Shown: piece by piece, positions 16,382 through 26,049 of the stretch
How positions within the stretch are numbered: the first letter of the stretch is position 1
How the letters are laid out: each line of letters opens with the position of its first letter
Source: Mycolicibacterium brumae
GTDB lineage: Bacteria > Actinomycetota > Actinomycetes > Mycobacteriales > Mycobacteriaceae
Reading direction: 5' to 3'
NCBI RefSeq assembly: GCF_025215495.1
Contig: NZ_CP104302.1
Span: 2,790,001-2,854,000, forward strand
Length of the DNA stretch: 64,000 bases
Made by a program: the position numbers and the translations under genes
The notes under the pieces: model-generated
Seen by the model: only the letters and a program-made list of their open reading frames with translations
The model's database searches: none
Told to the model about the DNA's origin: nothing

Positions 16382-16899
16382 AGTTTGCCCTTCGCGCGCC
16401 GCCCCATTTCCCGGGAGATCTCCCGGTCGGCGTCGCGTTTGGCGATGTCCTGACGTTTGTCGTGGGCGGCCTTGCCGCGGGCCAGCGCCAACTCGACCTT
16501 CACCCGGCCGTCGGAGAAGTACAGCGACAGCGGCACCAGCGTCAGGTTGCCGTCGCGGATCTTGCCGACCAGGTTGTCGATCTCCTTGCGGTGCAGCAGC
16601 AGCTTGCGGTTGCGCCGCGGGGCGTGGTTGGTCCAGGTGCCCAGGTTGTATTCGGGGATGTGCAGATTGCGCAGCCACGCTTCGCCGTCGTCGATGGTGG
16701 CGAACGCGTCGGCCAGCGACGCCTGCCCCTCGCGCAGCGCCTTGACCTCGGTGCCCTGCAGCACCAGCCCGGCCTCGTAGGTGTCCAGGATGGTGTAGTT
16801 GTGCCGGGCCCGACGGTTGGTCGCCACCACCCGGCGGCCGCCACTGCGGTCGCCGGCCTTGAGTGCGGCCTCCTTGCGGAGCTGTTTGCTCTTGACCAC
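16378..16899 (-). CDS. smpB: SsrA-binding protein SmpB, 173 aa
   Basis: SmpB binds tmRNA and delivers it to stalled ribosomes (trans-translation). It has an OB-fold core with [34 protein letters not shown] and [24 protein letters not shown] segments. The basic C-terminal tail ([19 protein letters not shown]) becomes helical in the ribosome. Length and tail are normal. It follows ftsX with a 2-bp gap, as in M. tuberculosis. No tmRNA gene is visible in the window. Confidence 0.97.
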   Translation of the reverse strand: MVKSKQLRKEAALKAGDRSGGRRVVATNRRARHNYTILDTYEAGLVLQGTEVKALREGQASLADAFATIDDGEAWLRNLHIPEYNLGTWTNHAPRRNRKLLLHRKEIDNLVGKIRDGNLTLVPLSLYFSDGRVKVELALARGKAAHDKRQDIAKRDADREISREMGRRAKGKL

Positions 16900-16901
16900 C
16901 G

Positions 16902-17789
16902 CTACCTTCGCACGTACAGCCGCAGCGTGACGTAGGCCGTCGCGGCGGCCATCACCACGCCGACGCCCAGCATGAACGGCATGATGAACAGGATGTCGGC
17001 CCAGTCCACCGGTTGAATGAGCCGAGAGAATTGATCAAGGACCCGGTCCAGGAAGAACGCCCGCGTCACGATCAGCCCCAGCACCGCCAGTAGCACACCG
17101 ACCGTCGCGGCCAGCACCGCCTCGACCAGGAACGGCAACTGGGTGTACCAGCGACTCGCGCCCACCAGGCGCATGATCCCGATCTCAGTGCGACGGGTGT
17201 AGGCCGCGACTTGGACCATGTTCGCGATCAGCAGGATGGCGCCGATCGCCTGCACCAGCGCGATCGCGAACGCGATGCCCGAGACCGCGTCCAGGATGGA
17301 GAACAACCGGTCGATGAGCTCCTTCTGATTGAGCACCCCGCGCACGCCCGGGACGGCGCGCATCGCCTCGTCGAAGTCCTCGTGCTTCTCCGGGTCGTCC
17401 AGCTTCACCAGGAACGACGACGGGAACTGCGTCTCGGTGGCGACGTCGCGGAACTGCGGGTTCTTCTTCAGCGCGTCCTCGCGGGCGGCGTCCCCGGACA
17501 GGAACCGCTGGCCCTTGACGTCGGGGCGGGCCAGGATGGCGTCCAGCACCGCCTTGCACGGCGCGCCGTCGCAGTTCGGGTCGTTGCGGGAGATGTCGTC
17601 GACCAGGAACACCTGGGACTCCACCCGGTCCAGGTACATGTCGCGGGTCTGGTCGGCCAGCCGCATGATCAGCAGACCGCCGCCGAACAGGCCGATGGAG
17701 ATGGCCGTCGTCAGGATCATCGCAACTGTCATGGTGATGTTGCGACGAAGCCCGGTCAGAACTTCGTTGACAAGAAATCCGAAACGCAC
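16902..17789 (-). CDS. ftsX: Cell division protein FtsX, 295 aa
   Basis: FtsX is the permease-like partner of FtsE. It transmits ATPase action to periplasmic peptidoglycan hydrolases (RipC in mycobacteria). One N-terminal TM ([19 protein letters not shown]) is followed by an extracytoplasmic domain of about 125 residues with two Cys (NCDGAPC), then three TMs at the C-terminus (around residues 168-190, 218-240 and 263-285). [15 protein letters not shown] is the conserved cytoplasmic loop. It abuts ftsE with no gap. Confidence 0.97.
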   Translation of the reverse strand: MRFGFLVNEVLTGLRRNITMTVAMILTTAISIGLFGGGLLIMRLADQTRDMYLDRVESQVFLVDDISRNDPNCDGAPCKAVLDAILARPDVKGQRFLSGDAAREDALKKNPQFRDVATETQFPSSFLVKLDDPEKHEDFDEAMRAVPGVRGVLNQKELIDRLFSILDAVSGIAFAIALVQAIGAILLIANMVQVAAYTRRTEIGIMRLVGASRWYTQLPFLVEAVLAATVGVLLAVLGLIVTRAFFLDRVLDQFSRLIQPVDWADILFIMPFMLGVGVVMAAATAYVTLRLYVRR

Positions 17790-18479
17790 TTAACGATCCA
17801 TTCCGTAGACGCCGCGCTGCTCATCGCGCACGAGCTTGCCCAGTGACAGTTCGAGGACTCGCTGGCGCATGGAGTCGACGATGTGATGGTCGTGGGTGGC
17901 CATCAGGACCGTGGTGCCGGTCCGGTTGATCCGCTCCAGCAGATCCATGATGTCGCGGCTGGTCTCCGGGTCGAGGTTGCCGGTCGGCTCGTCGGCCAGC
18001 AGCACCAGCGGACGGTTGACGAACGCGCGGGCGATCGCCACCCGCTGCTGCTCACCGCCGGACAGCTCGCCGGGCAGCCGGTTGGCCTTCCCGGACAGGC
18101 CGACCATTTCCAGCACGTCGGGCACCACCCGGCTGATCGCGTCGGGTTTCTTGCCGATCACCTCCAGGGCAAACGCGACGTTGTCGTACACGCTCTTCTG
18201 CTGCAGCAGCCGGAAGTCCTGGAAGACGCAGCCGATGACCTGCCGCAACTGCGGGACGTGCCGGCCGTGCAACTTGTTGACGTGGAACTTCGACACCCGG
18301 ATGTCGCCGTGGTTGGGTTTCTCCTCGGCCAGCAGCAGCCGCATGAAGGTGGACTTGCCCGAGCCCGACGGCCCGATCAGGAAGACGAACTCGCCCTTGT
18401 CGATCTTCAGGCTGACGTCGTCGAGCGCGGGGCGGGCCGACCTCTTGTACTGCTTGCTCACGTGGTCGAGGCTGATCAT
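17790..18479 (-). CDS. ftsE: Cell division ATP-binding protein FtsE, 229 aa
   Basis: This is an ABC ATPase: Walker [10 protein letters not shown], signature LSGGEQQR, Walker [10 protein letters not shown] and switch His in [10 protein letters not shown]. It pairs with FtsX to couple septal peptidoglycan hydrolysis to division. I start at the ATG at 18479 ([17 protein letters not shown]); the longer open frame upstream is high-GC read-through. Confidence 0.97.
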   Translation of the reverse strand: MISLDHVSKQYKRSARPALDDVSLKIDKGEFVFLIGPSGSGKSTFMRLLLAEEKPNHGDIRVSKFHVNKLHGRHVPQLRQVIGCVFQDFRLLQQKSVYDNVAFALEVIGKKPDAISRVVPDVLEMVGLSGKANRLPGELSGGEQQRVAIARAFVNRPLVLLADEPTGNLDPETSRDIMDLLERINRTGTTVLMATHDHHIVDSMRQRVLELSLGKLVRDEQRGVYGMDR

Positions 18480-18540
18480 CACGGTGCGCCAGTCTAGCCG
18501 CGCCGCGCCGAGTTCCCGACCAGGCGCGGGCGCCGCGGCC

Positions 18541-19032
18541 TCAGGGCGCCGGCGACGGCGACGCGCCGGGGCCGTTCTGACCCGACGGCTGCGGGGCCCC
18601 GGGCGGGGCGCCCGGCTCCGGGCTGGGGGCGGTCGTGGTGGTCTCCAGCGGGCGCATCCACGGCGGCAGCAGGCTTTCCGGGTCCACCGTCGTGGTGGTG
18701 GTCGTGGTGGTGGCGTTCGGGTCCGGCGTCGCGGTGTCGGTCGGCGTCGGCTCCTCGGTGAGGGTCGGCTCCGCGGTCGGCGTCGGCTCCTCGGTGTAGG
18801 TCTCCTCCGGCGGGTTGTAGACCTGGGTCTGGGGCACCCACACCGGGACCATGCCCGGCGGGGCCTCCTGGACCGGCGGCGCGGCCGGGCCCGGGGTGTA
18901 GTTGTCGTAGACGTACCAGCACAGCCCGAACGCGACCAGCAGCGCCACCGTCGAGGTGCGGACCCGTCCCCAGAACATGTAGCTCGGCCAGCGCAGGTCC
19001 TCATCACCCGGCCGGCGCAGGGTGATTTTCAT
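18541..19032 (-). CDS. Proline/threonine-rich single-pass membrane protein, 163 aa (Rv3103c-like)
   Basis: The N-terminal cytoplasmic segment is about 25 residues long. One TM follows ([20 protein letters not shown]), then a low-complexity Pro/Thr/Glu tail ([20 protein letters not shown] and a run of eight Thr) facing outside. Such tails are typically unstructured and may be O-mannosylated in mycobacteria. It overlaps mscS by 4 bp (ATGA) and precedes ftsE. The same position is held by a proline-rich membrane protein in M. tuberculosis, suggesting a link with FtsEX or the wall, but function is unknown. Confidence 0.85.
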   Translation of the reverse strand: MKITLRRPGDEDLRWPSYMFWGRVRTSTVALLVAFGLCWYVYDNYTPGPAAPPVQEAPPGMVPVWVPQTQVYNPPEETYTEEPTPTAEPTLTEEPTPTDTATPDPNATTTTTTTTVDPESLLPPWMRPLETTTTAPSPEPGAPPGAPQPSGQNGPGASPSPAP

Positions 19033-19997
19033 TTCTGCTCCCCCGAGGTTTCGGACCCGGCGTCGGATGTCGACGGCTGCCCTTCGCCGGAGACGCTGAC
19101 CGTCGCCCGGTGCTCGGGGTTGGACTCGATACCGGCGCGGGCCAGCCGCATCACGACCAGCGCTCGGAGCTCGCGGCCGACGTCGAACTGCCGGCCGGGC
19201 AGCGTGCGGGCCACCAGCCGCACGTTGACGGTGTCGAGCTCGATGCTCTCCACCCCCACCACCTGCGGCTTGTCCAGCAGCAGCGGCCGCAGGTGCGAAT
19301 CCTTCATGGCGTCGTCGCAGACCTTCTGCAGCAGCTTGCGGACCACCTCGAGGTCGGCGGTGGCCGGCACCGGGATGTCGACGACGGCGCGCGCCCAGTC
19401 CTTGGACAGGTTCAGCGACTTCACGATCTGGCCGTTGGGCACGGTGTACATCTCACCGTCGGCGTTGCGCAGCTTGGTCACCCGGAGGGTGACGTCGACG
19501 ACGGTGCCCAGCGCGTCGACGCTGGAGCCGCTGACCGACAACTGCACCAGGTCACCGAGGCCGTACTGGCGTTCGGTGATGATGAAGAATCCGGCGAGCA
19601 GGTCCTGCACGATGCGCTGCGCGCCGAAGCCCAGCGCCGCGCCGACCACCGCGGTGGCGCCGACCATGGTGGTCACCGGAATGTCCATCACCGCCATGAC
19701 CTGGACGAACACCGTCACCGACAGCAGGGCGATCAGCCCCCAGGAGATCACCGAGGCCACCGCCTGGCGGTGCTTGCTGCTCTCGGAGAGCACCAGCGCG
19801 TCGGATTCCCGGAACGAGTCGTCGATGCGGCGGGTGACCTTCTGCGCGCCCCAGCTGATGAAGCGGATCATCAGCGCCGCGGCCAGCAGCAGCATGGCGA
19901 CCCGGATGCCGCGGGTCAGCAGCCACACGCCGAGGTCGCCGGCCCAGAAGTCGTGCCAACGGTCGGCCAGCGGAATCGACAGCGCCTGCAGGGTCAC
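19029..19997 (-). CDS. MscS-family small-conductance mechanosensitive channel, 322 aa
   Basis: Membrane segments precede the pore-lining helix [20 protein letters not shown] (around residues 109-128), and the MscS beta domain follows ([32 protein letters not shown]). It would open on hypo-osmotic membrane tension. The GTG start at 19997 directly abuts the prfB stop. The C-terminal about 25 residues are Ser/Glu-rich and disordered. It is co-transcribed with prfB upstream and the proline-rich protein downstream. Confidence 0.93.
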   Translation of the reverse strand: MTLQALSIPLADRWHDFWAGDLGVWLLTRGIRVAMLLLAAALMIRFISWGAQKVTRRIDDSFRESDALVLSESSKHRQAVASVISWGLIALLSVTVFVQVMAVMDIPVTTMVGATAVVGAALGFGAQRIVQDLLAGFFIITERQYGLGDLVQLSVSGSSVDALGTVVDVTLRVTKLRNADGEMYTVPNGQIVKSLNLSKDWARAVVDIPVPATADLEVVRKLLQKVCDDAMKDSHLRPLLLDKPQVVGVESIELDTVNVRLVARTLPGRQFDVGRELRALVVMRLARAGIESNPEHRATVSVSGEGQPSTSDAGSETSGEQK

Positions 19998-21113
<1,116 letters not shown>

Positions 21114-21226
21114 GGGCGTCCACGTTACCGCCGCGCACAAGCGCGCCGATCAGCGGCGGGGGCCGCTGCCGCGCGATTAGGCTCGGGTGAGCCCGCGCCC
21201 AGCCCGCTCGGGCGGAAGGGTTTGCC

Positions 21227-22681
21227 ATGCGCGCCTATCACGTCGCGATTGTCGGGTCCGGTCCGTCCGGGTTTTTCGCGGCGTCTGCGCTGCTGCGCGC
21301 GGCCGAGACCGCCCGGGCCGCCTCCCCCGACGCGCCGGCGATCTTCGTGGACATGCTGGAGATGCTCCCGACGCCGTGGGGGCTGGTGCGCTCCGGGGTG
21401 GCGCCCGATCATCCGCGGATCAAGTCGATCAGCAGGCAGTTCGAGAAGACCGCCGCCGATCCGGCGTTCCGGTTCTTCGGGAATGTCTCCGTCGGTTCAG
21501 CGAGGATCGGCGGAGCTTGCGGAGCCGATTCGAAGCTGGGACCGACGCATGACTCCGTCGGCGAACACGTCAGCGCCGAGGAACTGGCGCGGCAGTACGA
21601 CGCGGTGATCTACGCGATCGGCGCGCAGAACGACCGACCGCTGAACATTCCCGGTGAGGACCTGCCCGGCAGCCTGGCCGCGGTGCGCCTGGTCGGCTGG
21701 TACAACGCGCATCCGCATTTCACCGACCTGGCGCCGGACCTGTCCGGGTCCCGCGCGGTGGTGGTCGGCAACGGCAATGTGGCGATCGATGTGGCGCGGA
21801 TGCTGGTCAGCGACACCGCTGAGCTGGCCGGCACCGACATCGCCGATCACGCGCTGGCGGCGCTGGCCGACAGCGGCGTCGAGGAGGTGCTGATCGTCGG
21901 CCGCCGCGGCCCGATGCAGGCCACCTTCACCACCCATGAGCTGCACGAACTGGCCGACATGGCCTCGATGGCCGATGTCGACGTGATCGTCGACCCGGCG
22001 GATCTGGCCGACGTCTCGGAGTCCGACGCCGCCGCGGCGGGCCATCACATCAAACTCAACATCGACGTGCTGCGCGGGTTCGCCGACACCCCGCCGCGCG
22101 GCCGCAATCGCCGCATCGTGTTCCGGTTCTTCACCTCGCCGATCGAGATCCGCGGCCGCGACCGCGTCGAGTCGATCGTGCTGGGCCGCAACGAGCTGGT
22201 CACCGGCGACGACGGCCGACCGGTGGCCGTCGACACCGGGGCGCGCGAGGAAGTGCCGGCGTCGCTGGTGGTGCGCGCGGTCGGCTACCGGGGCGCGCCG
22301 ACGGATGGTCTGCCGTTCGACTCCGCCCGCGGGATCATCCCGAACGTCGACGGCCGGGTGGTCGGCAGCGCCAACGAGTACGTGGTCGGCTGGATCAAAC
22401 GCGGGCCGTCCGGGGTGATCGGGCACAACAAGAAGGATTCCGCCGAGGTGGCCGATCTGCTGATCGAGGATCTGGCCGGCCGCGACCCGGTCTCGTCGTC
22501 TCCCGAGCGTGGCGCCGAACTCGAAGCCTGGTTGCGCTCCCGGCAGCCCGCGCTGGTGACCACTGACGGTTGGCTGCTGCTCGACGCGCAGGAACGCGCG
22601 GCCGGCGAGCCGCACGGGCGTCCGCGGGTGAAGTTGCCGCGGATGGAGGCGCTGCTGCGGGCGGCGGGGGTGCCGGGCTGA
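21227..22681 (+). CDS. fprA: NADPH-ferredoxin reductase FprA, 484 aa, with a 22-residue insertion
   Basis: This FAD enzyme transfers electrons between NADPH and ferredoxin in an adrenodoxin-reductase-like fold. FAD site: VAIVGSGPSGFFAASAL; NADP site: VVVGNGNVAIDVARML; family motifs: MLPTPWGLVRSGVAPDHP and GWIKRGPSGVIGHNK. Compared with the M. tuberculosis protein (456 aa, recalled), it carries an extra 22 residues (SARIGGACGADSKLGP...) after GNVSVG. These are encoded by 66 bp flanked by a 9-bp direct repeat. It is divergent from prfB with 113 bp between the starts. Confidence 0.95.
   Translation: MRAYHVAIVGSGPSGFFAASALLRAAETARAASPDAPAIFVDMLEMLPTPWGLVRSGVAPDHPRIKSISRQFEKTAADPAFRFFGNVSVGSARIGGACGADSKLGPTHDSVGEHVSAEELARQYDAVIYAIGAQNDRPLNIPGEDLPGSLAAVRLVGWYNAHPHFTDLAPDLSGSRAVVVGNGNVAIDVARMLVSDTAELAGTDIADHALAALADSGVEEVLIVGRRGPMQATFTTHELHELADMASMADVDVIVDPADLADVSESDAAAAGHHIKLNIDVLRGFADTPPRGRNRRIVFRFFTSPIEIRGRDRVESIVLGRNELVTGDDGRPVAVDTGAREEVPASLVVRAVGYRGAPTDGLPFDSARGIIPNVDGRVVGSANEYVVGWIKRGPSGVIGHNKKDSAEVADLLIEDLAGRDPVSSSPERGAELEAWLRSRQPALVTTDGWLLLDAQERAAGEPHGRPRVKLPRMEALLRAAGVPG
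21487..21561 (+). repeat. 66-bp in-frame insertion in fprA bounded by CTCCGTCGG direct repeats
   Basis: CTCCGTCGG occurs at 21487-21495 and 21553-21561, a period of 66 bp. The inserted part holds an ATCGGC/GCCGAT inverted repeat. Removing one period restores the usual FprA sequence (GNVSVGEHVS). This looks like a small mobile repeat that preserves the frame. Confidence 0.75.
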
Positions 22682-22734
22682 GCTCGGCGGGCTGAACTCG
22701 CCGGGTTGAGCTCGCCGGCGTGAGCTCGCCGGTC
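22679..22734. repeat. Four 14-bp tandem repeats between convergent genes
   Basis: The units at 22679, 22693, 22707 and 22721 follow the consensus TGAGCTCGCCGGSK. The first unit supplies the fprA TGA stop, and the last reaches the stop of the minus-strand gene. Such short arrays can vary in copy number. Confidence 0.8.
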
Positions 22735-23236
22735 AGTGCAGCGGCGGGGGCTCCTGCGGGCCCTGGTTGCGCGGCGGCTGGTACGGCGGCTCGTTCGACG
22801 GCGGCTTGGGCGGCGAGTACGGAGGGTTCGGCGGCGAATACGGCGGGTTCGGGGACGAGTACGGCTGCTCCGGGGCGCCGTACTGCGGGTCGCTCGGGTA
22901 GTCCACCGGCGGCTGTTCGCGGAACATCACCCAGTTGTCGGGGTTCTTCACCGAGTACTGCACCGGGAACAGCTGCCCGATGCTCGGCCAGGAGTCCGCG
23001 GTGTCCCACACCATCCGCTGATAGACCACGTGCTCGGCGACCGTCGGGCCCTTGATCACGCCGCTGATCGTGACGAACTGCTCCCCCGTGGCGTCCGGGC
23101 GCGGGCTGACGCCGGTCACCAGCAGCTCGCCGACCGCGGCGTCCTGCGCATTGCGCGGTCCGCGGCCGCGCAGCCGCGGGACGACGATCAGCGCCAACGC
23201 GCCGACGAGCAGCAACACGATCAGGAATTCGACCAT
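22733..23236 (-). CDS. Membrane-anchored protein with proline-rich repeat tail, 167 aa
   Basis: I start at MVEFLIVLLLVGALALIVVP, which is a single N-terminal TM anchor. The central domain of about 80 residues (VGELLVTGVSPRPDATGEQF, then VISGVIKGPTVAEHVVYQRM-like) may be a beta barrel. It is followed by a Pro/Tyr-rich tail with repeats of NPPYSPP. I do not recognise the domain. ATG codons upstream of 23236 lie in the divergent promoter region facing hisN. It converges on fprA across the 14-bp repeat array. Confidence 0.75.
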   Translation of the reverse strand: MVEFLIVLLLVGALALIVVPRLRGRGPRNAQDAAVGELLVTGVSPRPDATGEQFVTISGVIKGPTVAEHVVYQRMVWDTADSWPSIGQLFPVQYSVKNPDNWVMFREQPPVDYPSDPQYGAPEQPYSSPNPPYSPPNPPYSPPKPPSNEPPYQPPRNQGPQEPPPLH

Positions 23237-23322
23237 GCGTCCATGGTAGGCGCCGACGCGCACCGGGCGCCGATTCACGCGCAGGTCGCGGCCCGGTCAC
23301 CCGGTTCTGGTAGGCAAGGCAG

Positions 23323-24111
23323 ATGACTTCTCCGCGCAACCCCGCCGACGACGTCGCCCTGGCGCTGGATCTGGCCGATCATGCCGATTCGGTGACCCTG
23401 CAGCGGTTCGGCGCCCTGGATCTGCAGGTCGACACCAAACCGGATCTCACCCCGGTCACCGACGCCGACAGCCGGGTGGAGGCCGAGCTGCGCGAGCTGC
23501 TGGCCGCCCACCGCCCCGACGACGCCATCTTCGGCGAGGAATTCGGCGGAGTCCCGGGCGCCGGCCGGCAGTGGGTCATCGACCCGATCGACGGCACCAA
23601 GAACTTCGTTCGCGGCGTGCCGGTCTGGGCCACGCTGATCGCGCTGCTGCACGACGGCGTGCCGACCATCGGCGTGGTCAGCGCCCCGGCGCTGGGCCGG
23701 CGCTGGTGGGCCGGCGTCGGACTGGGCGCCTACACCCGCTTCGGCGGCGAGATCCGGGAGATCGGCGTGTCCCGGGTGGGCGAGCTGGGTTCGGCGAGTC
23801 TGTCGTACTCGTCGCTATCGGGGTGGGCGGACCGCGGTGTGCGGGAGGCGTTCGTCGGGCTCACCGACGCGGTGTGGCGGACCCGGGCCTACGGCGATTT
23901 CTGGTCGTACTGCCTGGTCGCCGAGGGCGCGGTGGACATCGCCGCCGAGCCGGAGGTGGCGCTGTGGGATCTGGCGCCGCTGGACGTGATCGTGCGCGAA
24001 GCGGGCGGTCGGTTCACCGCGCTGGACGGGTCCCCTGGCCCGCACGGCGGCAGCGCGGTGGCCAGCAACGGTCTGCTGCACGACGAGGTGCTCGCGCGGC
24101 TGAGCCCGTAG
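23323..24111 (+). CDS. hisN: Histidinol-phosphatase, inositol-monophosphatase fold, 262 aa
   Basis: This is a member of the Mg-dependent IMPase family. Metal-binding motifs are present in order: GEEFGG (Glu), [15 protein letters not shown] (the DPIDGT signature) and the C-terminal [17 protein letters not shown] (W-D-x-A-x). Length and position directly before the fadE24-fadE23 genes match Rv3137, the histidinol-phosphatase of M. tuberculosis. Enzymes of this fold also act on inositol phosphates, so the substrate is taken from synteny. Confidence 0.9.
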   Translation: MTSPRNPADDVALALDLADHADSVTLQRFGALDLQVDTKPDLTPVTDADSRVEAELRELLAAHRPDDAIFGEEFGGVPGAGRQWVIDPIDGTKNFVRGVPVWATLIALLHDGVPTIGVVSAPALGRRWWAGVGLGAYTRFGGEIREIGVSRVGELGSASLSYSSLSGWADRGVREAFVGLTDAVWRTRAYGDFWSYCLVAEGAVDIAAEPEVALWDLAPLDVIVREAGGRFTALDGSPGPHGGSAVASNGLLHDEVLARLSP

Positions 24112-24404
24112 CCGGACGCTTGTGGGCATTCGGCGCCGCGCATCGAATGAGAACTCCTGGCGGTCGTTGCGAACAGGTGGCTACGGCGGTCATCGAGTGA
24201 GACCCCGTGGCGGCTTGTGAGAACTGGTGGCGGGGTCGCTCATCGGCTGAGGCGTCAGGTAGGCGTTCGAGAACTGAGGTAGCTCAGTGAGACGTGAGGG
24301 TGGGGTTCTTCATTGAGTGAGACATACGGGTGGGGGTTACTCGAACAACGTGTCCCTAGATTCTCACTCGATGCAGATCGCCGCCCTGGTATCTCACTTG
24401 CATC

Positions 24405-24504
24405 CCTGACGTCTCACTGACGTACCTGGTTCCTCACTCGATGAGCGCCCCCGCCCTGACGTCTCACGGACGTCCCTGGTTCCTCACTCGATGACCGGCC
24501 CCGC
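24405..24504 (+). repeat. 50-bp tandem duplication within the repeat cluster
   Basis: 24405-24454 and 24455-24504 are near-identical. Each contains CTGACGTCTCAC and CCTGGTTCCTCACTCGATGA. They differ at a few positions only. Confidence 0.75.
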
Positions 24505-24565
24505 CCTCACGTCGTCGCCGCAGAAACCGCCCGCCAACACCTGTGACTTCCGTAACACTCTTCTT

Positions 24566-24585
24566 ATCTTACTCTGGAGTAAGAT
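24566..24585. promoter_or_regulatory. Palindromic operator upstream of fadE24
   Basis: ATCTTACTC, two bases, GAGTAAGAT: a perfect 9-bp dyad, extendable by one T-A pair on each side, 51 bp before the fadE24 ATG. It is AT-rich in a GC-rich background and of the size bound by TetR-family dimers. The cognate regulator is not in view. Confidence 0.7.
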
Positions 24586-24636
24586 ACGGTCATCACCATC
24601 TGGTACCCCGTCAACTCCCGAGGTTGCTGAATTCAC

Positions 24637-26010
24637 ATGCCCAACACCAAGTCCACTCCGAAGCCCGGCAATGAGAGCGCCATCGGGCTGCAGCGCCACA
24701 AGCGCAACCTGACCTCCATCGGCCTGGCGATCGTCACGCCCATCATGGGTCAGGAGTTCCTCGACAAGTACGGCCTGCGCGATCCGATCAACCGCGGCCT
24801 GCGCTACGGCGTCAAGACCGCCTTCTCCGGCGCCGGCGCGGCCACCCGGCAGTTCAACAAGATCAGCGGCAGCGGCAAGTCCCCCACCCGGCTGAAGGCC
24901 AGCGGCGCCGACTACTTCGATCTGACGCCGGACGAAGACCAGCAGATGATCATCGACACCGTGCGCGAGTTCTCCGCCGAGATCCTGCGCCCGGCCGCCC
25001 ATGACGCCGACGCCGCAGCCGCCTTCCCGGCCGACCTGATCGCCCGGGCCGCCGAACTCGGCGTCACCGCGATCAATGTGCCCGAAGACTTCGACGGCAT
25101 CGCCGCGCAGCGCTCCACCGTCACCAACGCGCTGGTCGCCGAAGCGCTGGCCTACGGCGACATGGGACTGGCCCTGCCGATCCTGGCCCCCGGCGGCGTC
25201 GCATCCGCGCTGGCGCACTGGGGCAGCGCCGATCAGCAGGCCACCTACCTGGGTGAATTCGCCGGCGAGCACGTCCCGCAGGCGTGTGTGGCGATCACCG
25301 AACCGCAGCCGTTGTTCGACCCGACCGCGCTGCGCACCACCGCCAAGCGCATCCCCAGCGGTTACCGTCTGGACGGGGTGAAGTCCCTGGTCCCGGCCGC
25401 CGCCGACGCCGAGGTCTTCATCGTCTCGGCCATGCTCGACGGCAAGCCGGCGATGTTCATCGTCGAATCCGACTCCCCGGGCCTGACCGTCACCGCCGAT
25501 CCCAGCATGGGTCTGCGCGCCGCCGCGCTCGGGCTGGTCGAGCTCAGCGGCGTCTCCGTGCCGCTGAGCAACCGGCTGGGCGAGGACTCCGCGTCCGACG
25601 CCGACTACTCCGAGGCCATCGCGCTGTCCCGGCTGGGCTGGGCGGCGCTGGCCGTCGGCGCCAGCCAGGCGGTGCTGGACTACGTGGTGCCCTACATCAA
25701 GGAACGCGAGGCGTTCGGGGAGCCGATCGCACGGCGCCAGTCGGTGGCTTTCATGGCCGCCAACATCGCCATCGAGCTCGAAGGGCTGCGGATGGTGACC
25801 TACCGCGGCGCGTCGCGCGCCGAGCAGGGCATGTCCTTCGCCCGCGAGGCCGCGCTGGCCCGCAAGATCGCCACCGACCGCGGCATGCAGATCGGCCTGG
25901 ACGGCGTCCAGCTGCTCGGCGGCCACGGCTACACCAAGGAACACCCGGTTGAGCGCTGGTACCGCGACCTTCGCGGCGTCGGCGTCGCCGAAGGCGTCGT
26001 GGTCCTGTAA
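24637..26010 (+). CDS. fadE24: Acyl-CoA dehydrogenase FadE24, 457 aa
   Basis: This is an acyl-CoA dehydrogenase of beta-oxidation. A 90-residue N-terminal extension precedes the usual fold (LTPDEDQQMIIDTVREFSAE onward). ITEPQPLFDPTALRTTAKRI is the mid-domain region, and LDGVQLLGGHGYTKEHPVERWYRDL the C-terminal FAD-contact motif. The canonical Y-E-G-T loop is replaced by GVAEGVVVL. Together with its neighbour FadE23 this fits the mycobacterial pattern of adjacent fadE genes encoding heterotetramers in which only one subunit carries a complete active site. The order hisN-fadE24-fadE23 follows M. tuberculosis Rv3137-Rv3140, where pflA intervenes. Confidence 0.92.
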   Translation: MPNTKSTPKPGNESAIGLQRHKRNLTSIGLAIVTPIMGQEFLDKYGLRDPINRGLRYGVKTAFSGAGAATRQFNKISGSGKSPTRLKASGADYFDLTPDEDQQMIIDTVREFSAEILRPAAHDADAAAAFPADLIARAAELGVTAINVPEDFDGIAAQRSTVTNALVAEALAYGDMGLALPILAPGGVASALAHWGSADQQATYLGEFAGEHVPQACVAITEPQPLFDPTALRTTAKRIPSGYRLDGVKSLVPAAADAEVFIVSAMLDGKPAMFIVESDSPGLTVTADPSMGLRAAALGLVELSGVSVPLSNRLGEDSASDADYSEAIALSRLGWAALAVGASQAVLDYVVPYIKEREAFGEPIARRQSVAFMAANIAIELEGLRMVTYRGASRAEQGMSFAREAALARKIATDRGMQIGLDGVQLLGGHGYTKEHPVERWYRDLRGVGVAEGVVVL

Positions 26011-26049
26011 AGCCTGGCCGTAGCAAAGACAAGAACGGAAAAACCTGAC

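Larger units (their letters stand above)
24112..24636. other. 525-bp gene-free gap rich in degenerate inverted repeats
   Basis: No convincing gene is present. Left of about 24345, a motif near 35 bp is read as GTGAGA...GGCGGGG...CATCGAGTGAGR (copies near 24168, 24217 and 24287, plus a weak one near 24121). Right of it the same motif occurs on the other strand as TCTCACTCGATG...CCGCCCTGACGTCTCAC (copies at 24361, 24431 and 24481). The last two right-hand copies form a 50-bp-period tandem. The fadE24 operator palindrome follows at 24566. Confidence 0.7.

Noticed and set aside
21487..21561. Sequencing error or frameshift in fprA
   Set aside because: The extra segment is exactly 66 bp, keeps the frame and is bounded by perfect 9-bp repeats, so it is a real insertion.
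24112..24515. CRISPR array
   Set aside because: Repeats are degenerate, occur on both strands in mirror order, spacing varies, and no cas genes are present.
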